This document shows positions 1 to 7,918 of a stretch of 10,000 nucleotides of DNA, in pieces. Made by a program: the position numbers and the translations under genes. The stretch's first letter is position 1, and the number at the start of each line of letters is the position of its first letter. This DNA is from Trachelipus rathkii (Eukaryota > Arthropoda > Malacostraca > Isopoda > Trachelipodidae): assembly GCA_015478945.1 (NCBI GenBank), contig JABUQX010028315.1:30001-40000 (forward strand), written 5' to 3'. The notes below the pieces were generated by a model. That model was not told the origin of the DNA. It searched no databases and was given only the letters and a program-made list of their open reading frames with translations.

Positions 1-308
1 AAACAGAATTAAGTAATAAGTCATACAGTCTAAAACCACAATCCATATACAATCACCCTCAAATCGGAGGATGCATTTTTACTATATTCAACATAAGGGA
101 CATAAAATGTAGGTAATAGTGAACTATAAATAGAAAGAACAGGATAGAAGTAGATTTATGGGATGTCGTTCTTCGCCCCATCCTTTTCATTCATTTATCA
201 AATACATCTTCTAATTCCACAATTATACAGTAAGGAAAAACAATATATCAAAAAATATGTAACTTTGGTCCAGGGATCATTCTTCCATATGTTTTGAAAT
301 TTTAAAAT

Positions 309-405
309 TTCCCGGACTTTTTCTTTGGAATTTCCTGACTTTCAGCATATCTTAAAACGTTTCCCTGACTTTTTCCTGGACTGATTTTTTCCCCCTGACT
401 TTCAG
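309..405. repeat. Degenerate minisatellite, CCTGACTTT-type units
   Basis: Four pyrimidine-rich units begin near 311, 334, 363 and 393, spaced about 23 to 30 bases apart. Each contains a version of CCCTGACTTT, followed by TTTCC or TTTCAG. The copies differ by substitutions and small length changes, so the array is old. The minus-strand reading frame across it is a by-product of the repeat and has no protein-like features. Function unknown. Confidence 0.5.
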
Positions 406-574
406 AAAGTGTGAACTGAAACAGGAAATTAGTGCTAAAAACTTGGCGAGCTTATTTTTTCTTATCGAGCGTAGCACAAATGACATGACAAAAACGAAAC
501 GGTCTAAATTAAAAGCAAAGAAAAATACTAAAGATTTCATTCTATCGACAAAACGCTTCGTAACTTATTACAAT

Positions 575-705
575 TATGATTAAGAGAAAGACCCTAAAGA
601 AATTAAGTCCCATGTAAAGTATTAGTGGACTTGCTACTTCTATTATCGCAAGCCACTAATACTTTACTTGGGAACTAAATTTCTTTAAATTTCTTCTCCT
701 TTATC
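575..705. repeat. Inverted repeat (hairpin) at the 5' edge of the Penelope-like element
   Basis: The left arm, about 575-634, is the reverse complement of the right arm, about 648-705. The best-matched part pairs 614-628 (GTAAAGTATTAGTGG) with 653-667, and a five-base inner stem pairs CTTGC at 630-634 with GCAAG at 648-652, leaving a loop of about 13 bases. Outer parts of the arms match with a few mismatches and indels. The right arm runs directly into sequence that reads as Penelope-like polyprotein, so the left arm is probably an inverted partial copy of the truncated element end. It could instead be a separate small fold-back element. Confidence 0.65.
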
Positions 706-1480
706 ATAAATTGCAGTCTAAGGTCCCGGATACAACAAGCCTTTGTTATTTGTTCTGATTGGAAATTTTTTCATGAAGAAATAACCTTTCTCCGTAAATT
801 TTCTAGGTTTAGCCTTTATCCCTCTAACCTTTTTTGATAAACTTGTTTCACGTTTCTTCGATACATTTATCGCTTAACAACTACTGCATATGAATGTTCC
901 TCAAACTTCCTGTTTATGCTCGGCTTCTCTGCATTGGACCCTTTTTCCAATGATCTTCACTTTCAGATTAGAAATATCTTAAACAAAAAATTTCCAAATG
1001 CCAATTTTTAATATCTTTTATAAAACAAATCAATTGGCAGTTTCTTTAAAGATTAGAGAAAGCATCCCCATGAATTTGAGTGTCACACATACGTTTAACT
1101 AAAAAAATGTGCCAACTGGTAACATCAGACTATGTAGGTTCAAACTTTTCCCTGCAACCTAAAGATGTGAGTCTTCAAACGCATGGGCATTTCCTCTAAG
1201 CATCCGCATGAACTTGAAGTCACACATCGTTTACAATATAAATGTGCCAACTGTAACATCGACTATGTTGGTCAAACTTTCCTACAACTAAAGATGCCGA
1301 GTCTTCAACGCAATGGGCATTTCCTTTCGAAACTAATCTCCCCAACTCTCAACCAGAAAAAATTAAGCTGTCAGAGATCACTATGACCTCAATAAGCAAA
1401 AGTAAATATCTCAAGAAAAAATAGAGGCATTCTTCAAAAACGCTTCTAAAGGTGAAAAACCGCAAATAGGGAAAATTTTT
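690..1480 (+). mobile_element. Penelope-like retroelement remnant (RT thumb, linker, GIY-YIG endonuclease)
   Basis: Pieces in all three forward frames line up in the order of a Penelope-like polyprotein, with stops and frameshifts between them. First comes the end of the reverse transcriptase: LRSRIQQAFVICSDW (718-762) then KFFHEEITFLRKF (763-801). Next are FDKLVSRFFDTFI (833-871), KLPVYARLLCIGPF (903-942), FQIRNILNKKFPNANF (961-1008) and NKSIGSFFKD (1025-1054). The GIY-YIG domain follows, with YKCANCNIDYVGQT (1237-1278) including a CxxC pair and the YVG core, then MGIS or GIS and VRDHYDLNK (1370-1396). The C-terminal ISQEKIEAFFKNASKG occupies about 1408-1455. The RT catalytic palm is missing, so the copy is 5' truncated, which is usual for the group. 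It is dead. The match is from recall of the family; no alignment was run. Confidence 0.75.
1060..1328 (+). repeat. Tandem duplication within the Penelope-like GIY-YIG region
   Basis: Two adjacent copies, about 1060-1197 and 1198-1328, both start at AAGCATCC and end at GGGCATTTCCT. Both encode the KHPHE-to-GIY-YIG segment. Copy 1 differs from copy 2 largely by extra single bases, for example CATACG against CATCG, ACTGGTAAC against ACTGTAAC and CATCAGACT against CATCGACT. Copy 2 keeps a readable YVGQT frame while copy 1 is shifted repeatedly. The element should have one such domain, so this is a secondary duplication in the genome or an assembly artefact. Confidence 0.75.
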
Positions 1481-1509
1481 CTATTAAAACATTGAAACGC
1501 TAAATTTTT

Positions 1510-1825
1510 CCTTGGGTCACTATAAGATCTTTTTGGACTCCTGATTGGCTGTATCTATATTGCTGAATTTCGTAGCAAAAACGAACACGAATTTCTTAAC
1601 GAGGTTTTCACTTTTTGTTTGGACAAACAATTGAATCAGCTGCTGTAATGGAGCTCGTCGATTTCGGGGTAAACAGAAATAAAATAATAACAAATGGTTT
1701 ATATTACAAAAATTGATCAACTATTGTGAGGGAGTTCATGCTTTGGAAAAAATTAGTTTCAGAGCTGATTTTGTTAAATGAAATATTCATCAATTGAAAC
1801 GGGCCTACACGCCGCCATCTTGTTT
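1510..1825. other. Spacer with no recognised gene
   Basis: This AT-rich stretch follows the Penelope-like remnant and may hold its 3' untranslated end. One copy of a CGTAGCAAAAACGAAC motif (about 1569-1585) resembles sequences at 465-502 and 1963-2010. The minus-strand reading frame across 1520-1720 has no recognisable protein features. Confidence 0.4.
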
Positions 1826-1940
1826 GGTTACACATTTTCGTAAAAACGTGCTAAATTCCGCAATCACGGGAAATAGCAACCTTAATAGAAATTAAGGAAA
1901 TTCCTTACGTTTGTAGCATTTTTTTACGAATTTTGCGCGT
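1826..1940. repeat. Fold-back (inverted repeat) element
   Basis: TTCGTAA at 1837-1843 pairs with TTACGAA at 1924-1930, and TGCTA at 1849-1853 pairs with TAGCA at 1914-1918, in the same register. The centre is a perfect hairpin, CCTTAAT (1880-1886), loop AGAA, ATTAAGG (1891-1897). Parts between the core and the arms have diverged. The structure resembles a short fold-back or MITE-like repeat. No target-site duplication was identified. Confidence 0.55.
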
Positions 1941-2010
1941 TTTAACAAAAACGAACGCAAAATCGAGCATTTTCCTTACGTTCGTAGCACAATGCAAAAA
2001 CGAAAACGCC
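1901..2010. repeat. Repeated CCTTACGTTYGTAGCA / AAAAACGAA motif
   Basis: CCTTACGTTTGTAGCA at about 1903-1918 recurs as CCTTACGTTCGTAGCA at about 1974-1989. Each is followed by an AACAAAAACGAA or GCAAAAACGAAA string. A third related copy lies at 465-502 (CGAGCGTAGCAC then CAAAAACGAAACGG) and a fourth, shorter, near 1569-1585. These look like members of one dispersed repeat of unknown type. Confidence 0.5.
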
Positions 2011-2063
2011 TATATAAATATACAGTAGGTCAGATAGTTAGGGAAAGTAATCAGCAAATTGCG

Positions 2064-2185
2064 ATATATATATACTAATAATATATATAGTATATATATT
2101 ATATATGTATATATATTTATTTCTCGAAAATATATATATATAGATATATACTAGATCAAGCGATGATATATATAATATTAATAAT
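2064..2185. repeat. Interrupted (TA)n tract
   Basis: Nearly all TA dinucleotides, with interruptions such as TTTCTCGAAAA at about 2119-2130 and CTAGATCAAGCG at about 2151-2162. Confidence 0.9.
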
Positions 2186-2209
2186 GCAAATTAAAAAAGA
2201 AGAAATTCG

Positions 2210-2418
2210 AAACTTTAATTTCTAGAAAGGGTGAAGCTGGACCCTTCTCGAATTCGTCGAATCATTGAAAGAAGTTTAAAAAAGTTCTCTTCGTCTGATA
2301 GCATGGGGCTGAAACCTACTTCTATCAAATCTAGCTTTTTCCGTGAATGGTGTTGATAAGCTCAAAACCTTTCAACTACCAACACCCACCTTCAGCATGC
2401 GGGACATGGTACGCTGAA
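2210..2418. other. Complex-sequence island between two TA tracts, unassigned
   Basis: About 200 bases of ordinary base composition lie between TA tracts. On the minus strand one stretch reads STPFTEKARFDRSRFQPH without a stop, and a neighbouring frame is also open for a short distance, which could mean a fragment of an old coding element. No family was recognised. Short inverted pieces are present (GGTGTTG near 2349 with CAACACC near 2381). A GAAAC near 2310 with CTGAT upstream superficially recalls a hammerhead ribozyme, but the required core is not complete. Confidence 0.3.
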
Positions 2419-2509
2419 ATATATATATATATATATATATAAATATACTATATATATATATATATTATATATTATATATATATATATATATATATTTTAT
2501 ATATATATT

Positions 2510-2540
<31 letters not shown>

Positions 2541-2582
2541 TATATAAGTATATATATATATATAATATATTATATATATATT

Positions 2583-2628
<46 letters not shown>

Positions 2629-2637
2629 ATATATATA
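2419..2637. repeat. Long interrupted (TA)n tract
   Basis: Over 200 bases of TA repeat with small interruptions (AAATATACTA, TTATAGTTATATAAGT). Able to form many self-paired structures. Confidence 0.95.
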
Positions 2638-2715
2638 CGTTATCAACTTTAAAGACGCAAAAATGTGTGGTAGTAAGGTTAAGAGTTATCGCCAAAAATT
2701 TTACGCGTAAACCGA

Positions 2716-2821
2716 TACGATACTACTACTACACAAAATTAGCGATACCGATACCGAATCGCATCAAAATCGACGATACCACCGATACCGAATACGCGAT
2801 ACCATGGTATCGGTTGCATCA

Positions 2822-2824
<3 letters not shown>
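2716..2824 (-). mobile_element. hAT-like transposon end with CGATACC sub-repeats
   Basis: Read on the minus strand, the island begins TAGTGATGCAACCGATACC. This resembles hAT-superfamily termini, which often start TAGNGNTGCA or CAGNGNTGCA. Inside are degenerate repeats of CGATACCGATACCGAA (near 2743 and 2773) and a perfect 16-base palindrome CGATACCATGGTATCG (2797-2812). The terminus abuts a TA tract at 2824. No matching second terminus and no transposase were found, so this would be one end of a truncated or non-autonomous element. A plain degenerate satellite is the alternative. Confidence 0.4.
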
Positions 2825-2885
<61 letters not shown>

Positions 2886-2993
2886 TATACTATATATATA
2901 TTATATATATTATATATTATTATATATATATGATATATATATATATATATATTATATAATATATATATATATTATATATTATTATATATATGT

Positions 2994-3025
<32 letters not shown>

Positions 3026-3079
3026 ATATTATATATATATAATATATTACTATATATATATATATAATATATATATAAA
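2824..3079. repeat. Long interrupted (TA)n tract
   Basis: About 255 bases of TA repeat with occasional TATTA and TATGATA variants, directly next to the hAT-like end. Confidence 0.95.
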
Positions 3080-3226
3080 TCCCAATTGCATATGTTATTT
3101 ATTTAATTAATTACAGCCATCTATTTCTGTGAATTCCTTGTCGTTATTTGCTTTTATTGCTACATTTAATAATCATTAAATATTTAACCCATCCTAGGTT
3201 ATTTGTTAGATCCGTGCTCTGTTCCT

Positions 3227-3306
3227 TATATATATATATATATAATATATAATTATATGATAATATATATATATGATTATATATATATAATATATATATA
3301 TATAAT
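3227..3306. repeat. (TA)n tract upstream of a possible exon
   Basis: Eighty bases of TA repeat with ATAATTATATGATAAT-like interruptions. It ends in ATAATAG, whose AG could serve as the splice acceptor of the following exon-like stretch. Reading frames through it on both strands are repetitive Ile/Tyr and not coding. Confidence 0.9.
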
Positions 3307-3308
3307 AG

Positions 3309-3430
3309 GACGCAAGATAGAAGTGAAGATCTTAACTCCAAACTATTTAGATGATGATGAAAAAGACACGCTGTCTTCTTTATCCCAAGAGGAGACTGAA
3401 GCTTTTCACAATATGATTGTTAACATTTTA
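3309..3430 (+). CDS. Possible internal exon of an unidentified host gene
   Basis: An open stretch encodes an acidic, protein-like segment, beginning RKIEVKILTPNYLDDDEKD and ending ETEAFHNMIVNIL, about 40 residues. An AG at 3307-3308 precedes it, and a full-consensus donor GTAAGT follows at 3431 in phase 0 (after TTA, Leu). The residue mix is unlike the simple repeats around it. The acceptor is weak: it lies in TA repeat with no pyrimidine tract. I do not recognise the protein. The stretch at 6591-7019 could be the next exon because both junctions are phase 0. This is inference; a chance frame is possible. Confidence 0.4.
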
Positions 3431-3970
3431 GTAAGTAAAATGATTTTTTTGTATTTTTATTTTCAATTTTTGAGGAAATTTAGTTAATTTTGAATTAATT
3501 TTGAATCGAGAAATGGTGAATGGGAAGAATAACTATGATATGCTATAGAAGTAAATAAACAATTAATGCATTTTCCCCATGTTCTAATTTTTTTTTTTTT
3601 TATCATTTTAAGGTTACATTTCTTAAAGTTATCAAACTAATATTTTATATTTTGTGTTTTTATATGTCAAGTTTAAAGGATAATTTATGAATTTACTGTC
3701 CATTTTAACTTTAGAATAAGTCGTATAGAACTGCAACTATAGGCCTTTCAGATCCCACCAATCATTCTGCTCTGCAAACTTGGAAAAACATTAGTGCATT
3801 CAATTTCTATATTAGTAACAGCTTATATATGCATTTGTTGACACTGAATCTTAGTAGCTTTTCCAAAGTGTATCTGCGGAGACATACGTTAATGCTTTTG
3901 TCTGATTTTTTCCTCCTCCTTTTGTTCAGTGATTCCCCTACATCTCGTTTATGTTTTATAGTATCATTAT
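3431..3970 (+). other. Putative intron sequence, AT-rich
   Basis: After the possible donor the sequence is AT-rich with a T run near 3590. No gene is seen. From about 3750 some out-of-frame pieces, such as LQTWKNISAFNF, could be a decayed upstream part of the LINE that is recognisable from about 3975, but this is too degraded to call. Confidence 0.35.
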
Positions 3971-4004
3971 TATAATTCCGTGAGACCCTTGGAACATATA
4001 AAGA

Positions 4005-4850
4005 TGGAGCGTTTGGGCCGAATGGAGTGTTTTACCAGATGATACGCCATCTAACCGTCCGCCTCAAGGTTTCTACTCACCTTGTACAGCCTCATCTGGG
4101 TAGAGAATATTTCCCACCCATTTAGCAAACGGCACACATCGTCTCCATTCCCAAACCGGGGATAGACCCAAATTTAACAAATAATAACCGATCCATTGCA
4201 TAAACTTGCCACACATTCAAATTGATGGATAAATTAATTGCCAACCGCCTTCTCCTAACTGGAAAAAATCGAGGCATTCTCTTCTCTCTCTAGTTTAGAA
4301 AGCACCGCTCTACTCTCCGACCTGCTTCTTCGCTTAGATCTGAACATTTCGAAGGCTGTTTTGGGAAGCAACAAAAATATCTTGATATTATTGATGAAGG
4401 CATGTGATCCCTTTACGATTAGGAGGCCTCACAAGCTGTTAACTGGAACTGCAGAGTCAGCTTCCCCTTACTATAAGAACGATGACCAACAGATCACTTT
4501 CAGATACAGTTACAGCTCCCAATGTCTTTTGGTTCTAGGTATTTCTCAGAATATTAGAATTGCCCATGGTAGTGTCTCAGTGTGATACCTACGCCACTGG
4601 TGTGTTGTGCTCTCCAATATCTCACCCCAATCCGTGCTCACTTTATGTTGGATGGCTGCAATATACATCACTTGAACTAGGCTTTCATTATGGTACGCCA
4701 TCTGCAACAACAATTGACCATTGATAAAGCTGACCACTTGGTGCATGCACAAAGGCTTTGTTCTCCACCCAAAAACTAAGACTGCTTTCTGTCGGAATAA
4801 ATCGACGGAGTGGTTTTACAGCTCTCCCATTAAAGGTAGAACCACAGGTT
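4005..4850 (+). pseudogene. LINE reverse transcriptase fragment
   Basis: Recognisable pieces are GPNGVFYQMIRHL (4015-4052), HIVSIPKPGIDPNL (from about 4138) with NRSIA, FKLMDKLIANRL (about 4217-4252), and an LLRLDLNISKA-like piece near 4325-4360 that matches the LLRLEDDISKAF-type segment of these enzymes. Further on are the position of the catalytic YxDD box and the RGFVLHPKTKTAF-like block near 4745-4785. At the catalytic site the bases 4644-4660 read Y-V-G-W in frame, where YVDD would be expected, so the active aspartates are lost. Stops interrupt every frame. Enzymatically dead. Confidence 0.8.
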
Positions 4851-5449
4851 AAGTTTTAAGGCATGTTTTAGATGAGCATTGTTCTCTCCTCCCACATATC
4901 AACACTGAAAGCAGTTGCCATCGGCCACTGGTTCTTCTTCTTTACCTCACTTCTACTGTCACCTGACGCTGGCAAGAGTGATTCAGCTCACGTTCTATAT
5001 AACCTTGGTGAGATCAAGACTGGACTAGTTATTGCCATATATGGGCGAACTTTTTAAATCTTACTTAGGTCTCCCACATTGCATTTGGAGGCGCAGTTTC
5101 TTTACTTCAGGAGACCTGAATGGTGTTATACCTCTGTCTTTGAAGGAAACACCTCACATCTGAATTACACCCTCTGTACGTCCAACTAAAAACTCCCTTC
5201 ACCCTCAGTTTGATTTCCCATCCTTGATACAAGTTTCCCTTTCGCCTACCATTTGGATCTGGTGAAAGTGGCTGACATTGAATACCTCAGATTCCACTCT
5301 GAGCTGTTTTGCCTTATTTTTATGACAATTACATCGAATCGTGATTTATTCACCCCCACAAATATGTACATAGATGGCATTGTCAGAAATCTGACCACTT
5401 TCCTCCCTCCATGCCGTCTTCTTTTTCCTCCCCCCTGCAAGTCTTTTGG

Positions 5450-5825
5450 CTCAATAGCTATCTTTACTGATGACTCCAAGACAAAAAGACGGTGTTGGAG
5501 GTGATTTATATATATTTCATGACAACACTTTGTCCCTATACCCTGCCTTCCTGCTCATCTATTTTTACGGCAGAGCTAGTGTCACTGCTTTCAATTTCTA
5601 GGGTTCTCGTTCTCAACGGAGCTGAACATGTCACCATTTTTTCGGATTCTCAGAACACACTCACAATTCAGCAAACATCCCCTAGGAACCACTTGGATTC
5701 TATCATTCAATGTTTCTTGTGCAGACTCCATGCCTAAAGAAAGATTTGCAGTTCTGTTGGGTTCGCTCTCACACATTTGGGGGATGGCTGGTAATGAGCT
5801 GGCTGATTGGGCAGCAGTTCAGGCG
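5450..5825 (+). pseudogene. LINE RNase H domain fragment
   Basis: The landmarks of LINE-type RNase H occur in the right order: IFTDDSKT (usually TDGSKT, first catalytic Asp) at about 5460-5483, then a frameshift near the AAAAA at 5482-5486. Next are IFTAELVSLLSI (catalytic Glu) at about 5557-5592, TIFSDSQNTLTIQ (second Asp) at about 5633-5672, and MAGNELADWAAVQAA (last Asp) at about 5783-5827. The pieces fall in different frames, so no protein can be made. RNase H next to RT points to the I-type group rather than RTE or CR1. Confidence 0.8.
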
Positions 5826-6443
5826 GCGGCCTCCCCGTAAATCCAGCAACGCGTACCTCCCTCGAGAACTCCGAATGGGACTTCTCCCCGCAACCGACTA
5901 CTACGCCCCCATCAAAAGTGGCTTCAGGTCCTGCTGCCAAGCCTGTTGGAGTGAAGATCTGCTGGGTGCTAAACTCTGTTCAGTAAAACCCCTCGCCGTG
6001 ATAGTTGGTCTCTCAGTTCTACCCTATGACAACGGGTTGAAACATTCTCAGAATCAGCCACACTACTTTGACTCACTGGTACTTTAAGTCAAAGAGAACT
6101 CGCTCATCTTGTCCATTTTGCCAAGTCCATATACCTCTGTCCTACCATCTCATGTTGATCCCTACCCCCGCATTAGTGATTGTATTCCATGGTATGATAC
6201 TTTTCTGCTATATGCTCGATCTATGGGAATGGTCTTTGCTACATTCTAGGTGAATCTTCACACTTTTTGTTAGGACGCAATTTTTGCGTTCTTGCGGAAA
6301 CTTGAATTTACTCTGTAGATTTAATGTCTATATTGACATTGCATTTCGTTACTTCTAGGTGCAATAGTCTGAGTGTTGGTTTCACCTTAGTATAGAAGCT
6401 TTGGTGAACAGCGCCTGCACCTGTACAGGAACAAAAAAAAAAA

Positions 6444-6486
<43 letters not shown>

Positions 6487-6504
6487 ATAATTATTATTAT
6501 TATT
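6444..6504. repeat. (ATT)n microsatellite at the LINE tail
   Basis: About 60 bases of TAT/ATT trinucleotide, with one ATAATAATT inversion of the pattern. It begins directly at the end of the LINE poly(A), so it probably grew from the retrotransposon tail. Confidence 0.9.
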
Positions 6505-6590
6505 TCTACTAGAGTGCTAGTGCTTGATAGAAAAATTACATGAAAGAGAACAGTACAAGCCTTGAATCAATTATAATTTTTCACCTTGAG

Positions 6591-7019
6591 AGACCACAAG
6601 GGTTCAGTTGGAAGAAAACTACTGAAGGAGAAAAATATAGAGGAATCCTGAAATAAGCGAGCAAAAGGCCCCTCCTTCAGACTCCATCGAGTCAGTAGGA
6701 GGAATCGAATCTACGATTAAAGAAAATGTTGACACATCCGATGTAGATGGTGATGATGAAGAGCCAGAAGCCCTCACAAAAGAATTGGCAGAGGAGCTTG
6801 GAAGACTTGAATCTCAACCAGAGACTCCGTAAGTCAGACTCGAGTGTTGAACATCAGACACGGTCTCAAGATGAAGGGACGGTAGCTAGCAATATTAATA
6901 GTGATAGTAGTAGCAATAGTAAAAGTAGTAGCCTTAGTGACAATAGTAATAATAATAAAAATAATGATAAAGATGATAACCATGTTATTGATTATGACTT
7001 AGAACATTATTTAGCGTAA
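6591..7019 (+). CDS. Possible last exon of the unidentified host gene, frame broken twice
   Basis: A pyrimidine-rich acceptor (TTTTTCACCTTGAG, AG at 6589-6590) precedes it. Frame 1 opens with RPQGFSWKKTTEGEKYRG and stops at 6654. A second frame from 6644 encodes PEISEQKAPPSDSIESVGG and onward to GRLESQPETP, stopping at 6830. A third from 6831 encodes KSDSSVEHQTRSQDEG, then a Ser/Asn/Asp-rich tail ending DYDLEHYLA and TAA at 7017-7019. Each piece is acidic and protein-like, and single-base indels at about 6642 and 6829 would join them. GTAAGTC at 6829 is also a good donor, so the second frame could end in splicing instead. Unidentified; possibly a disordered acidic tail of a nuclear protein, which is inference. 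A pseudogene or chance frames remain possible. Confidence 0.4.
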
Positions 7020-7043
7020 ATTTAGTCATTTAAATATTTATTG

Positions 7044-7046
<3 letters not shown>

Positions 7047-7132
<86 letters not shown>
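7047..7132. repeat. Pure (TA)n microsatellite
   Basis: Eighty-six uninterrupted bases of TA, starting 28 bases after the possible stop codon at 7017-7019. Purity suggests it is younger than the interrupted tracts at 2419-3079. Confidence 0.95.
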
Positions 7133-7135
<3 letters not shown>

Positions 7136-7410
7136 GCTCTATATGCTACTCATATACATAATCAACTAGCACAGTCACTATCAACATACGTTAAATATTA
7201 ATAATTTATTATATGATGGTTTCTCAGCTTGTGTTCCATGACTTAAAAATAAGGAGTTTAATGAGCCAGTCAAACTTTTTATATTTATATATTTACAAAA
7301 GTGTTAAAATTTCATTTATTTTTATATTATTTCATTGGCTCCGTCATATATGTCTCCTATCGTTACTAGAGTTGGGAAACTGGTTTAAAATATTCTTTAT
7401 ATATTTATAT

Positions 7411-7411
<1 letters not shown>
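7133..7411. other. AT-rich spacer, nothing recognised
   Basis: No coding region, structured repeat or mobile-element signature was seen between the two TA tracts. The short forward frame at 7213-7413 is AT-rich filler. Confidence 0.5.
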
Positions 7412-7499
<88 letters not shown>

Positions 7500-7533
7500 T
7501 TATATCTCTCTTTTTTTTTTTTTAATATATATA

Positions 7534-7577
<44 letters not shown>

Positions 7578-7618
7578 TATATATATAATATATATATATA
7601 TATAATATATATATATTT
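7412..7618. repeat. (TA)n tract with T-rich interruption
   Basis: A pure TA block (7415-7490), then T runs with TCTCTC (7491-7523), then interrupted TA (7524-7618). Confidence 0.95.
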
Positions 7619-7743
7619 ATTTTGTTATTGTTTGTGCTAAAATATCAAAATATATTCTGGTTAATGAAATGTTGGTAATCTCAATGAATCTCTCAGACCT
7701 TTTATTCCTCGCTTTTTGTTCTTTTTATATTGTTATCTTTACC

Positions 7744-7831
7744 CATTATTATTATTATGGTTATTATTATTATTATTATTATTATTTATTTTTATTATTA
7801 TTATTTTATTTATTTATTTTTATTATTTTTA
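7744..7831. repeat. (ATT)n microsatellite, degenerate
   Basis: ATT repeats with one GG interruption near 7759, drifting into ATTT units after about 7785. It yields poly-Tyr and poly-Leu frames that are not real genes. Confidence 0.9.
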
Positions 7832-7918
7832 ATGCTTCGATATGTATCCTCATCATAGCTGTTCAGATTTGGCCCTATATTTTAACATGGATTATTAGTG
7901 TATAATATTTTCTTATAA

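Larger units (their letters stand above)
3975..6443 (+). mobile_element. 5'-truncated, dead LINE (non-LTR retrotransposon with RNase H, I/Jockey-type)
   Basis: The region reads, across many frameshifts and stops, as the second polyprotein of an I/Jockey-type non-LTR retrotransposon. In order it holds RT fragments (about 4005-4850), a poorly preserved connector, an RNase H fragment (about 5450-5825), a C-terminal Cys/His block (CPFCQVHIPLSYH from about 6110) and the polyprotein end GESSHFLLGRNF (about 6250-6285). A 3' untranslated region follows, then a run of about 12 A (6432-6443) that passes straight into (ATT)n. The 5' endonuclease domain is absent, so the copy is 5' truncated, as LINE copies usually are. 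It lies in the same orientation as the possible host exons on either side. Confidence 0.85.

Noticed and set aside
352..540. Minus-strand reading frame of 62 residues
   Set aside because: It is driven by the pyrimidine minisatellite and AT-rich sequence, with no domain or signal.
1183..1386. 67-residue forward frame as a stand-alone gene
   Set aside because: It is a fragment of the Penelope-like GIY-YIG domain; sequence beyond its ends in other frames continues the same protein.
2012..2045. TATA box (CTATATAAATA) with a possible initiator downstream
   Set aside because: It lies at the edge of TA repeat where such words occur by chance, and no gene follows.
2300..2330. Hammerhead ribozyme in the 2210-2418 island
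   Set aside because: CTGAT and GAAAC are present, but the GA of the core and a proper stem III with cleavage site are not.
3144..3487. Two long frames through the TA tract on opposite strands
   Set aside because: Their Ile/Tyr-rich parts are translated microsatellite; only the 3309-3430 portion of the forward frame looks coding.
5246..5940. Minus-strand frames opposite the LINE
   Set aside because: They are antisense shadows; the forward strand carries the ordered RT and RNase H landmarks.
7669..7905. 78-residue hydrophobic forward frame resembling a membrane protein
   Set aside because: The Tyr/Leu/Phe run is translated (ATT)n repeat and nothing around it looks genic.
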